Origin: Zancudomyces culisetae
Lineage: Eukaryota > Kickxellomycota > Harpellomycetes > Harpellales > Legeriomycetaceae
Reading direction: 5' to 3'
Length of the DNA: 32,341 bases
Assembly: GCA_001969505.1 (NCBI GenBank)
Contig: LSSK01001548.1
Span: forward strand, 1-32,341
Shown: positions 1 through 10,372 of the stretch, in pieces
Numbering within the stretch: position 1 is the stretch's first letter
Layout of the letters: each line of letters begins with the position of its first letter
Notes under the pieces: model-generated
Databases searched by the model: none
What the model was told of the DNA's origin: nothing
Seen by the model: the letters and a program-made list of their open reading frames with translations, nothing else
Position numbers and translations under genes: made by a program

Positions 1-1169
1 AACCAAGCCAAAAAAGAAAAATAGAAAGGTAAATGTCACGTTTTCTACCAATTATCACCATCATCACCATCTACTACCATAAACACTTACTAATTACATC
101 GTATTCAGATATTTCTGACATTCGTAATACATTTCCCAACAATTTCAAGCTTCTACTATCCACCACTACTATTTTTAGCCGTGATGGCGGCTTCACCGAC
201 TCGAGTGCCGACAGGAATTCTACATTGGTATGTATATGCTACTTGTTGTTACCCTTGTAAGTCCAACACGTCAGATATAAATAAACGAATAAATAATAAT
301 TACAAGACATACGCTTCCTTTGTAATTCGATAAGCGACATTTCCTCTCTTCTGGTTTCCGATTCCTTAGTTTACTTTTACTTTACTTTATTATATTATAT
401 TATATTCTGTTTAATAATATTCTATTCTATTTTATTTGCTTTTTCTGTTCCCTCGTTTACTTTTTATAAATCTGTTTTTATGTTTTATATTTCGACTGTA
501 TATACGGCGCCGCTTTAAGCAAGCATGTATACCAACAACAATTCTTTCTCTGATATTTTACAAATGTACCCGAAAGACAACTGGAGCCCCCCCTATCTCT
601 AATATCGCTTTATCGAAAATCTTCGCTATTTCTCTTTTGTTTATCCTACGAGTTGTGTATTCTCTTTCTCTCTATTTTCCCATTTACCCTTTTCTTTATA
701 AGCTGTTTTATTCTCCACCCTTTTTATATATATACTTTTCTTTTTCTATAGCCTTCCTTTGCTATTTTTCAGTTTACTGATGCTTTAACTACTAGTTATT
801 TCCTGCAAATTTACGGTCCCGCATTTACTCCCCCCTCCTCTTTCCACACTTCCTTCTCCCCCTCTAAATCTCCAAGAGTTTATTTTTACCTCTTTGTCAC
901 AAGTTTTCAGCAAATTAATGCAAAACAAAATTAAAAAAAGACCAGATGGGCGAATACATACTGACGAATCGGGGCATAAATATGTGGTACTATTTCCTCG
1001 TTTATAACCTGTTTTCTCATTATTTGCTACTTTCTCCTCAAATATCTTGTTTATTTGCTCTTTTCATCATGCGGTGATTAAAATTGCAGCCAATGAATAC
1101 CCAATTATATTCTAGATGCTCGATTACAAACTACCAAAAATGTAAAAATAAAAAAAAAGGAATGATAAA
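1..1169. other. Left-edge intergenic region, possible gene end and small split ORF
   Basis: No confident gene. In frame 1 the first bases read NQAKKEK and stop at 22-24, which would fit the lysine-rich C-terminus of a plus-strand gene entering from outside; this cannot be proven from 24 bases. At 184 an ATG opens a 14-codon stretch followed by the yeast-like donor GTATGT at 228. A 25-codon ATG ORF lies at 525-602, and the two can be joined (see findings). The rest is T-rich sequence with pyrimidine runs. Part of it is likely the 3' flank of PCM1, which ends at 1170 on the other strand. The long ORF at 436-780 is mostly F, L, I and Y codons from T-rich DNA and is not credible as a protein. Confidence 0.3.
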
Positions 1170-3038
1170 CTAAGGTCTCGGCCCAACACCATCAGCATAA
1201 TCGTAAACCAACTGTGCAACACCAAGAGCCAGCTCATCAACTTTATCGCTAGTAGACGCTTCGGCGTAGACTCTGACAGCATCTTCAGTTCCCGAGGGTC
1301 TGACAAAGGACCTTCCATTGATGTATCTTTCGACCTTTTGATCAATCATATCCTGCAATCCTTCAGGCTGCACTAATGTTTGTTCAGCATTTGTGGTCCT
1401 GAAAATCGATCGGTCCTTCACAGTAACCTTCATAAGCTTGTTGGGAAGGCCAGTGTATGTCTGGTTCCAGTCGTCCAGACACCAATCTTTTGTTGCAAGG
1501 ATAGCTTCAACCACAAGCATATCAGACATTGCATCACCAATTGTCTCGTTGATTACATCACGTAGCGCAAGTAGCTTTTCAACTGCCTCCTGTTGTGCTG
1601 GTGATTGTGGCTCAAAGGCATGCAACATGTCACGTGTTTTTGGATTGAACAGAATAGTCCCGTGCCCATTGGCTTCAAAATACACGCCAATATCAAACTT
1701 TTCAGCCTCATGATGTAGATATTTGACTCCTGTGTTAGCCATGACTACTGGAAGACCCAGACTTTCGCGAATATATCTTGTAGAACTTCCATTGGCGTAT
1801 GCTGTTTGCACTACTCCTAGATTGAATTTGCGCAGTTCGGCTGTTTCAAGCAGGTCTCTAATATACATTGCTACAAGACTTGCAATTCTGTCCCCGTCTA
1901 AAAGATGGAATTGTTTTCCCTCATCCAAAAAGTAGTATACCAGCCTATCTGCATCTCCGTCGAATGAGCAATATCTCTCACCTGGAACCATTGGTACGCC
2001 TAAAGGTGCTGATTGCGTCGTTTTAACATGGTCTGCTCCACACTTGACATTCAGCCTGTTCTCAACTGATACCTCCGCGTTGTGTATAACTACATCCAAG
2101 TAATCCTTTCCAATAGCATGTGCCAACTTTTCCACCTGAATCGCCCCAACCCCATTTGCACAGTCTACGTGTAACGCCCTCTTGGGTCTACAATGTTCCA
2201 CTAATTTTTGGAAGCTCTTTGCCAGCTTTTTGTTGTACCCGTCGACTGTTGGTTCTCCGTACGCACGCTCTGTGTTTTCTGTGTTAATGCAGCATACAAA
2301 ATAATGAAGCTGTGGTGTTGTCACCACGCCATAGTTTGTTGTCCCTGCATCCATCGCTTCCAACCCCCTCTCAAGTGCCGCAACCAACATCTTTGCTGTA
2401 GGTCGTGTGTCACACCCGTACACTATTTTTGCCTTGATATTGGTGTTGATTCCCTCTTCTTTCACTATGTTTTTCAACACAGCAACCAAATCCTCGGTGC
2501 TTTCTGCGTTTGCCACTTGGGTACAGTATCCCTCCCAGCTCATCTTTAACATTTCACCCATAGGATCGATCAGTTTCAACCCGTTGTCCTATTTATCATA
2601 GTTATGCTATTTGTTATATTTTTGTGCTTTTTTCGATCCTTCTTTTGTTAGGTTCCATTTAAATGCTGTTATTTTACCTCTTCCTTGTTGTGCGAGGCTG
2701 TCAGCATTACTCCAATTGCCTTTCCAAACTCTTTCATGGAGCGTAATGAAGCCAATATTCCCATCCTGAAAACCACAGACTCCATTTGGGCACCCCTATG
2801 AAGCATTAACATCTTTTCTCTAGCTCCCAATTATTCTTGCCCACCTCCTACCCACCTTGTTTGTCATTTTTCCCAAAAATAAAATAAAAAACGCTAAATA
2901 TAGAATACATGATACCAAGTATAACATTGGTGTTTTTTCTTACAAGGTTCTAAATCCCGCCGTTCCATAGCTGAAGTTGATATTTGGTTTGGGATATCGC
3001 TTTGCTCCCTCCTCAATACTTGCCAAGTACTCTTCCAT
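1170..3038 (-). CDS. PCM1: Phosphoacetylglucosamine mutase, three exons
   Basis: This enzyme converts GlcNAc-6-phosphate to GlcNAc-1-phosphate, the step before UDP-GlcNAc, which supplies chitin, N-glycan and GPI-anchor synthesis in the cytosol. The exons read 3038-2944, 2795-2678 and 2588-1170 (join on the minus strand), giving 543 residues against about 540-557 usual for the family. Both introns are GT-AG (148 and 89 nt) and both splices keep the conserved sequence continuous. Exon 1 carries YGTAGFR (residues 24-30). Exon 2 carries the catalytic phosphoserine loop TASHN (Ser66). Exon 3 carries the metal-binding loop DGDADR (281-286), the sugar-binding FEANGHGT (375-382) and the phosphate-binding RPSGTED (501-507). 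The start at 3038 gives a short N-terminus (MEEYLASIEEGAKRY) typical of the family. One oddity is lysine after TASHN, where relatives usually have proline. The family call is secure; the intron boundaries are inferred by reading. Confidence 0.95.
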
Positions 3039-4532
3039 TTTTACTTTATGTTTTTTCTCTTGTTTTCTGTCCTTGTGGATCTTTTTTTTGGTGTAGATTG
3101 GTGGTCCTATTTATTTATAGAAAAAGAATAACGCACCCTGAATATCTAACATATAAGGCGTCTTGATTATTTATGAACTATTTATGGAATTATTTATTTG
3201 GATTTCATTGTACTAACGCTTTACTTTCCACACAGCCACAGTTGCAACATTATCGGGACTAGAATTTTGTTTTATTATTGCAAATACATACTCATTTACC
3301 CATCCATCCATTCACCCATTCATCCATTCATCGATTAATCCATTAATCCACGTTTATTTTCGCTTTTTTTTGGGGGGGAGCAACTCGTTTTTATTCATTT
3401 TGTTCTCATCTATTTCCATTTTTCACTAATTTACAAATCTATAATGCCGTTTTACAAACTATTCATGTTTACACAGCTTTATCCTCACTCGTCCTCTAAT
3501 CCTTTCATCCTCTCACCTCTCTCCCCCATCCAAAACTCTTTTTTTGATTTCATTGGATTTTTCCACATAACAACCCACATTTAAAATAATGGATTACCAA
3601 GGTATCAATTATGTACACAATTGAAAGAATTCCAAAGTGGGATAATCAGCCATAATTATGATTACAAAACAACACTTGAACATCCGCTAGCTCCACTCCA
3701 CCTGTTTCTAATAAACTAGGTAGGTGCAATAATATACGCTAAACTGTCTTTGCTTTCAATACAATTTGCAATTTATTTTACAAGGCGAAACCAACAATCA
3801 CAATTTTTATTTTTTTTATCTCATTTATGATTCAGCAAGGGTATTCCCCAGTTGGACGAATGTACCTATCTATCCACCATGTCGCACTTGCCCCTATACG
3901 ATTGACATGATGTGAATATAGATTGTTATTTGTTACCTACTAGCAAATAGTATGTTTTTTCTAGTATCTTGGTTGTGCCCTTTACAGGTTACAAATATTT
4001 TATTAGTCAATCATTTGAGTATTTCAATTTAAAATTTTGCAACATACCTTGCCTTTTACTCCTTTGTGACATTTTAAGTAGATGTTTTACGTTTTTTCCT
4101 TTGCTTAAGGCTAATTGTGAGACTTTTTAACATCTTTGAAATATATCCTATTAAATATAACATAATCCGAGATCACAGTCTCTGTTTTTCTCTCTTATTT
4201 CTATTTTTCCTTTTTCTTTATTCTTGAGATTCAAGAAGGATTTACAATTAATTTTATTTAACATAAACAATTATCATCAGTGTGTCCATCACTGATACTT
4301 TTATACGTTCAATATTTAGACAATGTTATAGTAGTAAGCGAGAACAAATATATAAACATATACCACCAGGTTTTTATAAACAATATAAAAGCCGTGATTT
4401 TTCTAGAAAACTTTAACTTTTGGTAAGGAAGAAAGAGGGACAATAAAGGGAAGAGAATGTAACATAAGGATAAGTCAAAAACTCATTTATTTGCTTCTAC
4501 TCCCAAATTCCTGAGTTAAGCCCTCAATGAGA
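3039..4532. other. Intergenic region between PCM1 promoter side and syntaxin 3' end
   Basis: This holds the upstream region of PCM1 (right of 3038) and the 3' flank of the syntaxin gene (left of 4533). No coding sequence is supported; open frames here are short and lack fungal protein character. A short degenerate tandem tract built on CATCCATT/CATTAATC lies at about 3299-3350. The remainder is T-rich and A-rich sequence with a G run at about 3371-3378. Confidence 0.6.
3299..3350. repeat. Degenerate CCATTCA-type microsatellite
   Basis: Imperfect copies of a 7-8 base unit (CATCCATT, CACCCATT, CATCCATT, CATTAATC) follow each other. It lies about 260 bases upstream of the PCM1 start and could lie in its promoter, but no known regulatory site is recognised. 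Confidence 0.6.
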
Positions 4533-5555
4533 TTAATCCTTTTTAAATTTTAACACCAAGAATATAACCAATCCTGCGAGTACAATTATCATGAAGAGTG
4601 TCAAAAACCATATTTTCTATTTACACATTATACGAGATTAGTGTTAGTTGAGGTAAACACGTTTAGGGATTAGTTAGATTTACCACTCTTAACAAAGCAA
4701 ATGCATATCTGAAAAATTAAAACCGAAACCATCTCTTACCTTTCTTGAACTTTTTCTTATTTCAATCGCTGTGTCTATTTCTTCGTTTGCCCGGACAGTA
4801 TACTGCTGAGTGCTTTCTACAGCCTTTTCAATGTTGTCAAGCATAGCTTGTTGTCTGTTGACCATACTTTGCATCTCAACAAAGAGTTGGTTCAATTCAA
4901 TAATGGTCTTTTCGATTTTCTTGATGTCTTGGTTTCGTTCTTCAACTTCCTTGAGTACATTTTTCGCTTTTTTAGTTCGTTCTGATGATACAACGCTCTG
5001 AGCAAATATAGCCCTGGCATTATCACTGTCAAGAGCATTTCTTATTTCCTCCTCTGTTGCATTTGGGTTTACTATTCTTATCTGTCTTTCCATTCTAAGC
5101 CTATATTTCATTTGTGACTCTCTCTCTATAGACCTATATTTTTCAATTGCCTCTGTAAACTTTTTTACCAGCGCAGCATGACGTCCTCTCCGAACTGCTT
5201 CATCACCCGAATCAACCTTTATCTGGTTGTTTAGATTTTCCATCTCCATCAACCGTTTCCTAACATTTTGGATTTCGCGGTTGGTTTCACCTACTTTTTG
5301 TTCTACCTCAGCTCTTATGACTTTTCCTTTTTCGATATCAATTGATGTCAGATTTTTTTCCTGAAAATCTTGCACTTGCGATACTAGGATATTTACTTTA
5401 TTGATCATATCCTCTATTTCTCCTACCTTTGTATAGAATATTTCCATTTCCGTCTTTTCCCCAGTCGTTTGGGTTCTGCTAACATCAGAAGCCCTAAGAG
5501 TTGAAATACTCTCTTTTCTGGCGGCCTTTAATTCCGCAAATCTATCGCGACTCAT
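4533..5555 (-). CDS. SSO1: Plasma-membrane syntaxin (Qa-SNARE, Sso1/Sso2 type), two exons
   Basis: This is a target-membrane SNARE for exocytosis that would pair with Sec9- and Snc-type partners at the plasma membrane. Exons 5555-4740 and 4616-4533 are joined through a 123-nt GT-AG intron (donor GTAAGA, acceptor ATAG) in phase 0, giving 299 residues. About residues 35-160 form the charged, helical regulatory (Habc) part. The SNARE motif lies at about 205-267, with the ionic zero-layer glutamine at Gln235 (MVNRQQAMLDNIE). A basic stretch (RKSSRKK) precedes the anchor. Exon 2 supplies one membrane segment, about WFLTLFMIIVLAGLVIFLVL, and a short KFKKD tail, as in tail-anchored syntaxins. Unspliced mRNA would add 16 residues and stop at 4689, giving a protein without an anchor. 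The Sso assignment is by overall similarity; SSO1 versus SSO2 cannot be separated. Confidence 0.93.
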
Positions 5556-7546
5556 ATTTACATATATCTATTTTATCTTGTATATCTTATTGTTTGTTGG
5601 CACCTATACTTTGCGAACACCTTATTCAGAAGTGGGAGGTGGGAAGTTGTAGTATTCGCCTTATCTTGTTACTGTACTAGTGTGTATTTATGACTTTTAT
5701 AATTATCGAGTTCGAACGTTTGTGTTGATGTAATTTACTCGTAATATCTCTGTTCGGTGAGTGGGTTTAATTGTATCCAGGCCTGTTTCGACGAATAACC
5801 GAGATGCTTACTGACAGTTTTTTATACACTTGTGTTGTAAACGTACTTGCTTATACCTACTTTAAAATATATTCCTAGCCAAATTAGACGGGTTCTCGTA
5901 TTTTTTTAATATTCTGTTAATTACAGTTTTGTACCTAACTATCAACAGATATGAAAGAGTTTAAACAATATCAAATGAGACTATATTTCGTATTTTAACT
6001 TTTATCTATTAAATTTGCTACTAAAGTATAGTGGCGACAAAAAAAAAACTCGCCCAAATTAAATTATACAACCTAGTTTTATCAAGCGCCACTGATCATG
6101 CGTGGACCATTTTATATTTTTATATTCTTATAATTTTGTAACTTTATGAGCAACATTATTATCGCTGAGAAAAGCAACACATTCAAATGGGTAGCAGCAT
6201 CAGCGAGTTTCTACACCCATAATTTTAGTTCTAGAATAAAACACAAATATATTTGACTTTTATTTGCTTCTTTTTTCTTTGGAGAACCCCGAACTTCATG
6301 TTTAATTCGCTTCTGGAGATTAGCCACTTAATTTATACCAGTAAAATCATCGTTGTGTTCATATCGAGCAGTTGGCTTATAACGACCATAGTTCTACAAG
6401 TGCTATACTTTACAAGAAAAAAATAAGTCATGTAAATAAACCTACTGATTCCATGTGAAATATAGGCTTGAGTATCACTGAAGTTGAACCTAGGACCTGT
6501 GTCATCTACATTCACATCAAAATCGTTTTTTACTTTTCAAATTTATAAGACATTTTATACAAACATTAGGAAGGATAAGTAAATAAATATCTTCACACCC
6601 TCCCCCTTTTGTTACAAAAGAGCAGTGTAGCAGTAAAAAAACGTAAAAAGTCACAGTTGTGATTAGCATACACATTATTGGATGTGTAAGCTCATCCTAT
6701 GTTTATACGTTGTGCAATAGTACCTTTCATTTTATGTCGTTTTTTGTTTTTCTATTGCGCATTTTGGCTGGAATAAAATAATATAAAGAGAAACAAAAGT
6801 TAGATTTTTTACTGATGGCAACCTCATAGATATTGGCTGTTGCAAAATTCAATAGATCTTAGAAGAGGGGGGTGGCTTGAAATTGATTTTTAATTTGTGT
6901 CCACATTTTTCTCCTTCCAGTAACATTATTTATCGTTGTTTGGATGTAGTGGGTTGTACAATAAGGTTCAACCTAAAAAAAATAAACGGAAAGGATGATC
7001 AAACCAAAAAACATATATAGCATTAAGAATAAAAATATCGGAATAAATATTATTAGCGGTGATAGCTAACTCACGGAACTGATGAACAGGTCTAAAAGCT
7101 ATTGGTTTGCGTCAGCATGATGCCATCTACCAAGTAATAAGAGTAAGGCTTTGGAGCTTGACTCTGTTATTTATGAAGCGACATCAATAAATTGTATCTG
7201 GCCCCAAATTAATGCGTCTACCAAGAAAATCAAGTAACTATCCTAATCTTGTGTTGATTCCAACAATAAAAACCTTCTCCATTCATAGTCACAATTAGAT
7301 GATAAATGGTGCGCTTAAATAACATGTATATGGCAAATAATGTAAACGTTGTAATATCATAAAATATTTAGTATTAAACACTACTAGCCAGTATGACATT
7401 AGATTATATCTATATCTCATAATAATATTTTGACCTTATTCGGATTTTATTTAGAACGAATGGTGTTAATTAATAAAACTGGAAATGTGAATATCCTGTA
7501 GGGGTGTTAAGGTAGAAAGCAGATAAAAGATTTGAAGTCAGCATGG
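5556..7546. other. Long intergenic region upstream of the syntaxin gene
   Basis: About 2 kb of AT-rich sequence, including the syntaxin promoter side, with no gene I can support. One minus-strand stretch around 6525-6435 reads as a protein-like segment (VNVDDTGPRFNFSDTQ) followed by a possible donor (GTAGGT). I could not find partner exons that give a convincing product, so it is not called. There is no tRNA-like structure and no repeat of note. Confidence 0.5.
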
Positions 7547-8091
7547 GGTTTATTTATGGAAAATGTACACCCGTACTCGACAGAACTATTCCTCTCTTCG
7601 CCTTCATCCAAGTTGATAACACTGGCAGTTATTGAACATTCAAATTTCAATTCACAAATTCTGTACTAAACAAAATGGTCCATCTTGCCTCTTGCGTAGG
7701 CTGGGTATCCTACGCCATTTTTAAAATACGGGTATTCACAACCCTGTGTGGGCACAGGTCGATCATTGTAAAATTCGCTGGTATACCACTCCTTGGCGTG
7801 TGTGGAAACTATTCCATCAGTGGAAGTACACACTTCCTTTAGGAAATAGTCGTTATAGGTGCGCATGTTGGATTTAAAGTCATTTGCATACGATGTTTTC
7901 TGGTATGCAAGAATGTATTCAATATCTGCTAGTATTCCAAGTCTATCAATTGCATCGGCAACATAGTTTGGGCTGGTATATCGAGCACACCCGCCATCAT
8001 TTGGCACTTGTGTATTTATATTTGTATAGTACCCGAGTGTGGAATATACAAAAGATGTGATTGTTAAAAGAGTTGTTCTTGTGATTAGTAT
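7547..8091 (-). pseudogene. Broken copy of the cysteine-conserved secreted-type protein
   Basis: This is the near-identical partner of the gene at 26104-26688. The codon matching that gene's likely start ATG is ATA here (8091-8089). A glutamate codon (GAG, 26527-26529 in the partner) is TAG here (7668-7666). Up to the stop only about three residues differ (V/I, A/V and S/N exchanges). After it at least five residue changes occur in about 40 codons, while the frame stays open. The stop removes three of the six conserved cysteines. An upstream in-frame ATG at 8220 remains, so a truncated 184-residue product is possible if translation starts there. The TATA box at 8229-8236 is intact, so it may still be transcribed. 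A pseudogene is the simplest reading. A functional short form is the alternative. Confidence 0.75.
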
Positions 8092-8122
8092 TTTTATATT
8101 GCAGAGAGTAGTATGCAGGATG

Positions 8123-8181
8123 GGAAAGAGAGAAAAAGAGAAAAAGAGAAAAAGAGAAAGAGAGAAAGAGAGAAAGAGAAG
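8123..8181. repeat. GAGAAA/GAAAAA purine microsatellite
   Basis: Tandem 6-base units of GAGAAA and GAAAAA on the plus strand lie in the leader of the broken gene copy on the minus strand. The partner locus has a shorter pyrimidine tract at about 26041-26070. The difference is 24 bases, or four units, and so does not change the reading frame. Confidence 0.85.
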
Positions 8182-8228
8182 GTACTGATTTGTGATTACA
8201 TTTGGCCTATCTATTCCCATCCTTTTGC

Positions 8229-8236
8229 TTTATATA
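8229..8236 (-). promoter_or_regulatory. TATA box of the broken copy
   Basis: TATATAAA on the minus strand, identical in context to the box at 25983-25990 in front of the intact copy. It lies about 138 bases before the position of the lost start codon. Confidence 0.55.
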
Positions 8237-8278
8237 CTATAAATTGTACTAAAAAAAAGCGTTTGAATGTGTACAGAT

Positions 8279-8302
8279 GTGGGTATGGGTATGGGTATGG
8301 GA
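8279..8302. repeat. Short GGGTAT tandem run
   Basis: Three to four GGGTAT units lie upstream of the TATA box of the broken gene copy. The partner locus has a degenerate CCCACA form at about 25930-25942. This is too short and too isolated to call an interstitial telomere. Confidence 0.7.
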
Positions 8303-8701
8303 AGTATAAACAAATGGAAAAAAATAGTAGATGTTTGTTGTTGAGCAATACTTTATTGCAATGATACTATTCCTGTTTATTGGGAACTCGAATATACACC
8401 CATGTTCTTGATCAAGTATGTCATGCATAAATACACCTTGCATCTTGCAAACCACCTTTTTTTGGCTTTTACTGTTCAAATCAAATTAAATATACAGCGA
8501 TAAAACTAGGCAATCACCCTCCTGATTAATCAATTTTCATCAAAACCCATCAGACCAAAACACAATAAATAGTGAAAAAATTCGGATGGCAGGGTAAGCT
8601 ATATGTTGGTAATTCAAATTTACTGAATGAACTCAGAAATAGCAATTATAAAAATACTTTAAATTGAAAAATGGAAAAAAAACCCCAATAGATTAAAAAA
8701 A

Positions 8702-10288
8702 TTAATCATAAGACTGCATGCTTTTAACTTCTTCGTCAACGTGACGGAAGAAGATAAAGACGGTACAACCTATGATAAACATGAGGACAGTTTCACCAGC
8801 AAACAGCCAGAGAATGAGTGGATCGACAGAAAGTGGAGCCAAAGCCATACCGATAAGCGAACCAAGGAAGTTGGTGAACAAGAACAATGCAGTAAGGAGC
8901 GACTTGAGTTCAGCTGGAGCCTGTGAGAAAGCATATTCAAGACCAGTGACTGAGGCAAAGATTTCGGAGATACCAACAATCATGTATGCAGGAAGTTGCC
9001 ACCAGATAACAATGTCGTTTACTGGATCATCTGGGACGTTATCACCTTGGAAGTCATAGTAAGGACCAGTGCTGTAGACAACCTTTTGGATAATAGTTAC
9101 ATAGACAAAACCACTGACGACAATCATGAAACCGATGAAGATACGTTTGATTGGACCCATAAAGATTCCTCTCCTTCTAAGGAATGGGAAGAAGAATGTA
9201 TCCATGATAGGGATGGCAATAATCAAAACTACGGAGTTTACCAAGTTAAGTTGATCAGCTTCTAGCCAGCTTGGATGTTGCATACACACACCTTGGTAGA
9301 TAAAGTTGTCAGTCATGTTGTTGTACAATGCCCAGTAGAATGGATAGAAGCAGAAGACTTTGCATGCGTTCAATGATCTTCTCAGACCATCGACAAACTT
9401 ATCATCCCATTCAGCGTTTTGAAGACCCTTAGATCCATCTAACCAGTGGGTATAACCCGGTTGCTTGTTTTTCAATGCATATCTGGCACATCTGATGACT
9501 TTGCCCATAACTGATCCAGTGATTGGTTTGTTGTAATACTTGCTCTTTCCAGAGACAAATACAACGATACAAAGAACCATCAATGCGGCTGGCACTACAA
9601 AGGCTGCTGCGTATCTATCCTTCGCTTCATTTGAGTTTCTGATTACTGGACAGATAAACATACCAAGGAAAGCACCCATGTTAATGGACCAGTAGAAGTA
9701 TCTGTATACACGCTCAGTAGTGGCACGGGAGTCGATGTATGTTCCTGGAACACTTGTTTCCTTGAAACCAACTGGAATCTGTTCGGCAACATATGCTGAA
9801 ACGTTAGCCTTGATACCACCAGTTCCGATACCGATAAATAGATAGGATGAGATCATAAATCCTGCGAATCCAAATGATTTGTTGATGCTTGGGATAGCTG
9901 TAATTGAGAGCAAAATTGTTCCAATGTTGTACCAGATTCCAAAAGCGATGATAGCCTTGAACTTTCCGAGATATTGATCGGCAACAAACGCACCGAGCAC
10001 AGTCATAGAGTAACACATAGCAACAAATCCTTTCATAATAGCTGTGGTTTTTGGTTTAGATACACCCAAGATGTTTCTTAGATACAGAGTAAAGATGAGT
10101 GAAGATCCATAGTAGGTGAAACGTTCACAGAATTCAGTAAGCACAATAAGCCATGCTGAAATTGGAAGCTTGTCTGGGATACCAGCGCGGAAATCATCCG
10201 GCTGCTCCATAACGTAACCTTCAGCAATCAATCCATGGCCCTCTTTGCCCTTAAGGTCTAAGCCTTTTTCATCAGCTTCGTAGCTCAT
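8702..10288 (-). CDS. PTR2: Proton-coupled di/tripeptide transporter (POT/PTR family)
   Basis: This protein imports di- and tripeptides with protons across the plasma membrane, serving nitrogen supply. It is a single 528-residue exon; fungal relatives run about 580-620, the difference being mainly shorter tails. The POT proton-coupling signature ExxER occurs as EFCERFTYYG (residues 52-61) in the first membrane helix. GTGGIKANVSAY marks the second family signature. A dozen hydrophobic segments fill the chain, with a long cytosolic loop in the middle and a conserved FYPFYWALYNN-type segment after it. The start at 10288 is the first ATG of the frame, and a TATA box lies 76-84 bases upstream. The gene is adjacent to the broken small-protein copy, with no visible functional link. 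Upstream control sites (Cup9-, GATA- or amino-acid-type) were not identified with confidence. Confidence 0.94.
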   Translation of the reverse strand: MSYEADEKGLDLKGKEGHGLIAEGYVMEQPDDFRAGIPDKLPISAWLIVLTEFCERFTYYGSSLIFTLYLRNILGVSKPKTTAIMKGFVAMCYSMTVLGAFVADQYLGKFKAIIAFGIWYNIGTILLSITAIPSINKSFGFAGFMISSYLFIGIGTGGIKANVSAYVAEQIPVGFKETSVPGTYIDSRATTERVYRYFYWSINMGAFLGMFICPVIRNSNEAKDRYAAAFVVPAALMVLCIVVFVSGKSKYYNKPITGSVMGKVIRCARYALKNKQPGYTHWLDGSKGLQNAEWDDKFVDGLRRSLNACKVFCFYPFYWALYNNMTDNFIYQGVCMQHPSWLEADQLNLVNSVVLIIAIPIMDTFFFPFLRRRGIFMGPIKRIFIGFMIVVSGFVYVTIIQKVVYSTGPYYDFQGDNVPDDPVNDIVIWWQLPAYMIVGISEIFASVTGLEYAFSQAPAELKSLLTALFLFTNFLGSLIGMALAPLSVDPLILWLFAGETVLMFIIGCTVFIFFRHVDEEVKSMQSYD

Positions 10289-10363
10289 TTTTAGTTATTA
10301 ATATTAAATTTTATCACTACAGTAATTAAACCTAGCGTTTCCACTGCGTTCTGGACCTGGTCC

Positions 10364-10372
10364 TTTATATAA
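10364..10372 (-). promoter_or_regulatory. TATA box of PTR2
   Basis: TATATAAAG on the minus strand, about 76 bases before the PTR2 start codon, a usual spacing for yeast promoters. Further upstream, at about 10521-10552, two copies of AACCGATTC flank a CCCACTGTGGCC segment; their role is unknown. Confidence 0.6.

Larger units (their letters stand above)
7547..8418 (-). repeat. Left arm of a large inverted duplication
   Basis: Read on the minus strand, this segment matches plus-strand 25813-26655 almost base for base. The match includes promoter, TATA box, leader and most of the coding region of a small secreted-type protein. Alignment by eye starts at the shared TTGATCAAGAAC near 8418/25813 and fades after TTTTCCATA near 7547/26655. 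The main length differences are in two simple repeats: a purine tract (24 bases longer here) and a GGGTAT run (longer here). The two arms are 17.4 kb apart and in opposite orientation. Confidence 0.88.

Noticed and set aside
436-780. 114-codon open frame
   Set aside because: Almost only F, L, I, S and Y residues from T-rich sequence; typical spurious frame.
3299-3350. Short tandem units as a possible CRISPR array
   Set aside because: Units are directly adjacent without spacers, in a eukaryotic context; a simple microsatellite.
6333-6540. Minus-strand exon-like segment with VNVDDTGPRFNFSDTQ
   Set aside because: Joins to nearby acceptors give only short tails before stops; no start exon found; kept as an unassigned note.
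8279-8302. GGGTAT run as a possible interstitial telomere
   Set aside because: Only three to four units, lying inside a duplicated promoter whose partner has a degenerate version; ordinary microsatellite.
8113-8364. 83-codon plus-strand frame rich in KRE
   Set aside because: Translation of the GAGAAA microsatellite opposite the leader of the broken gene copy.
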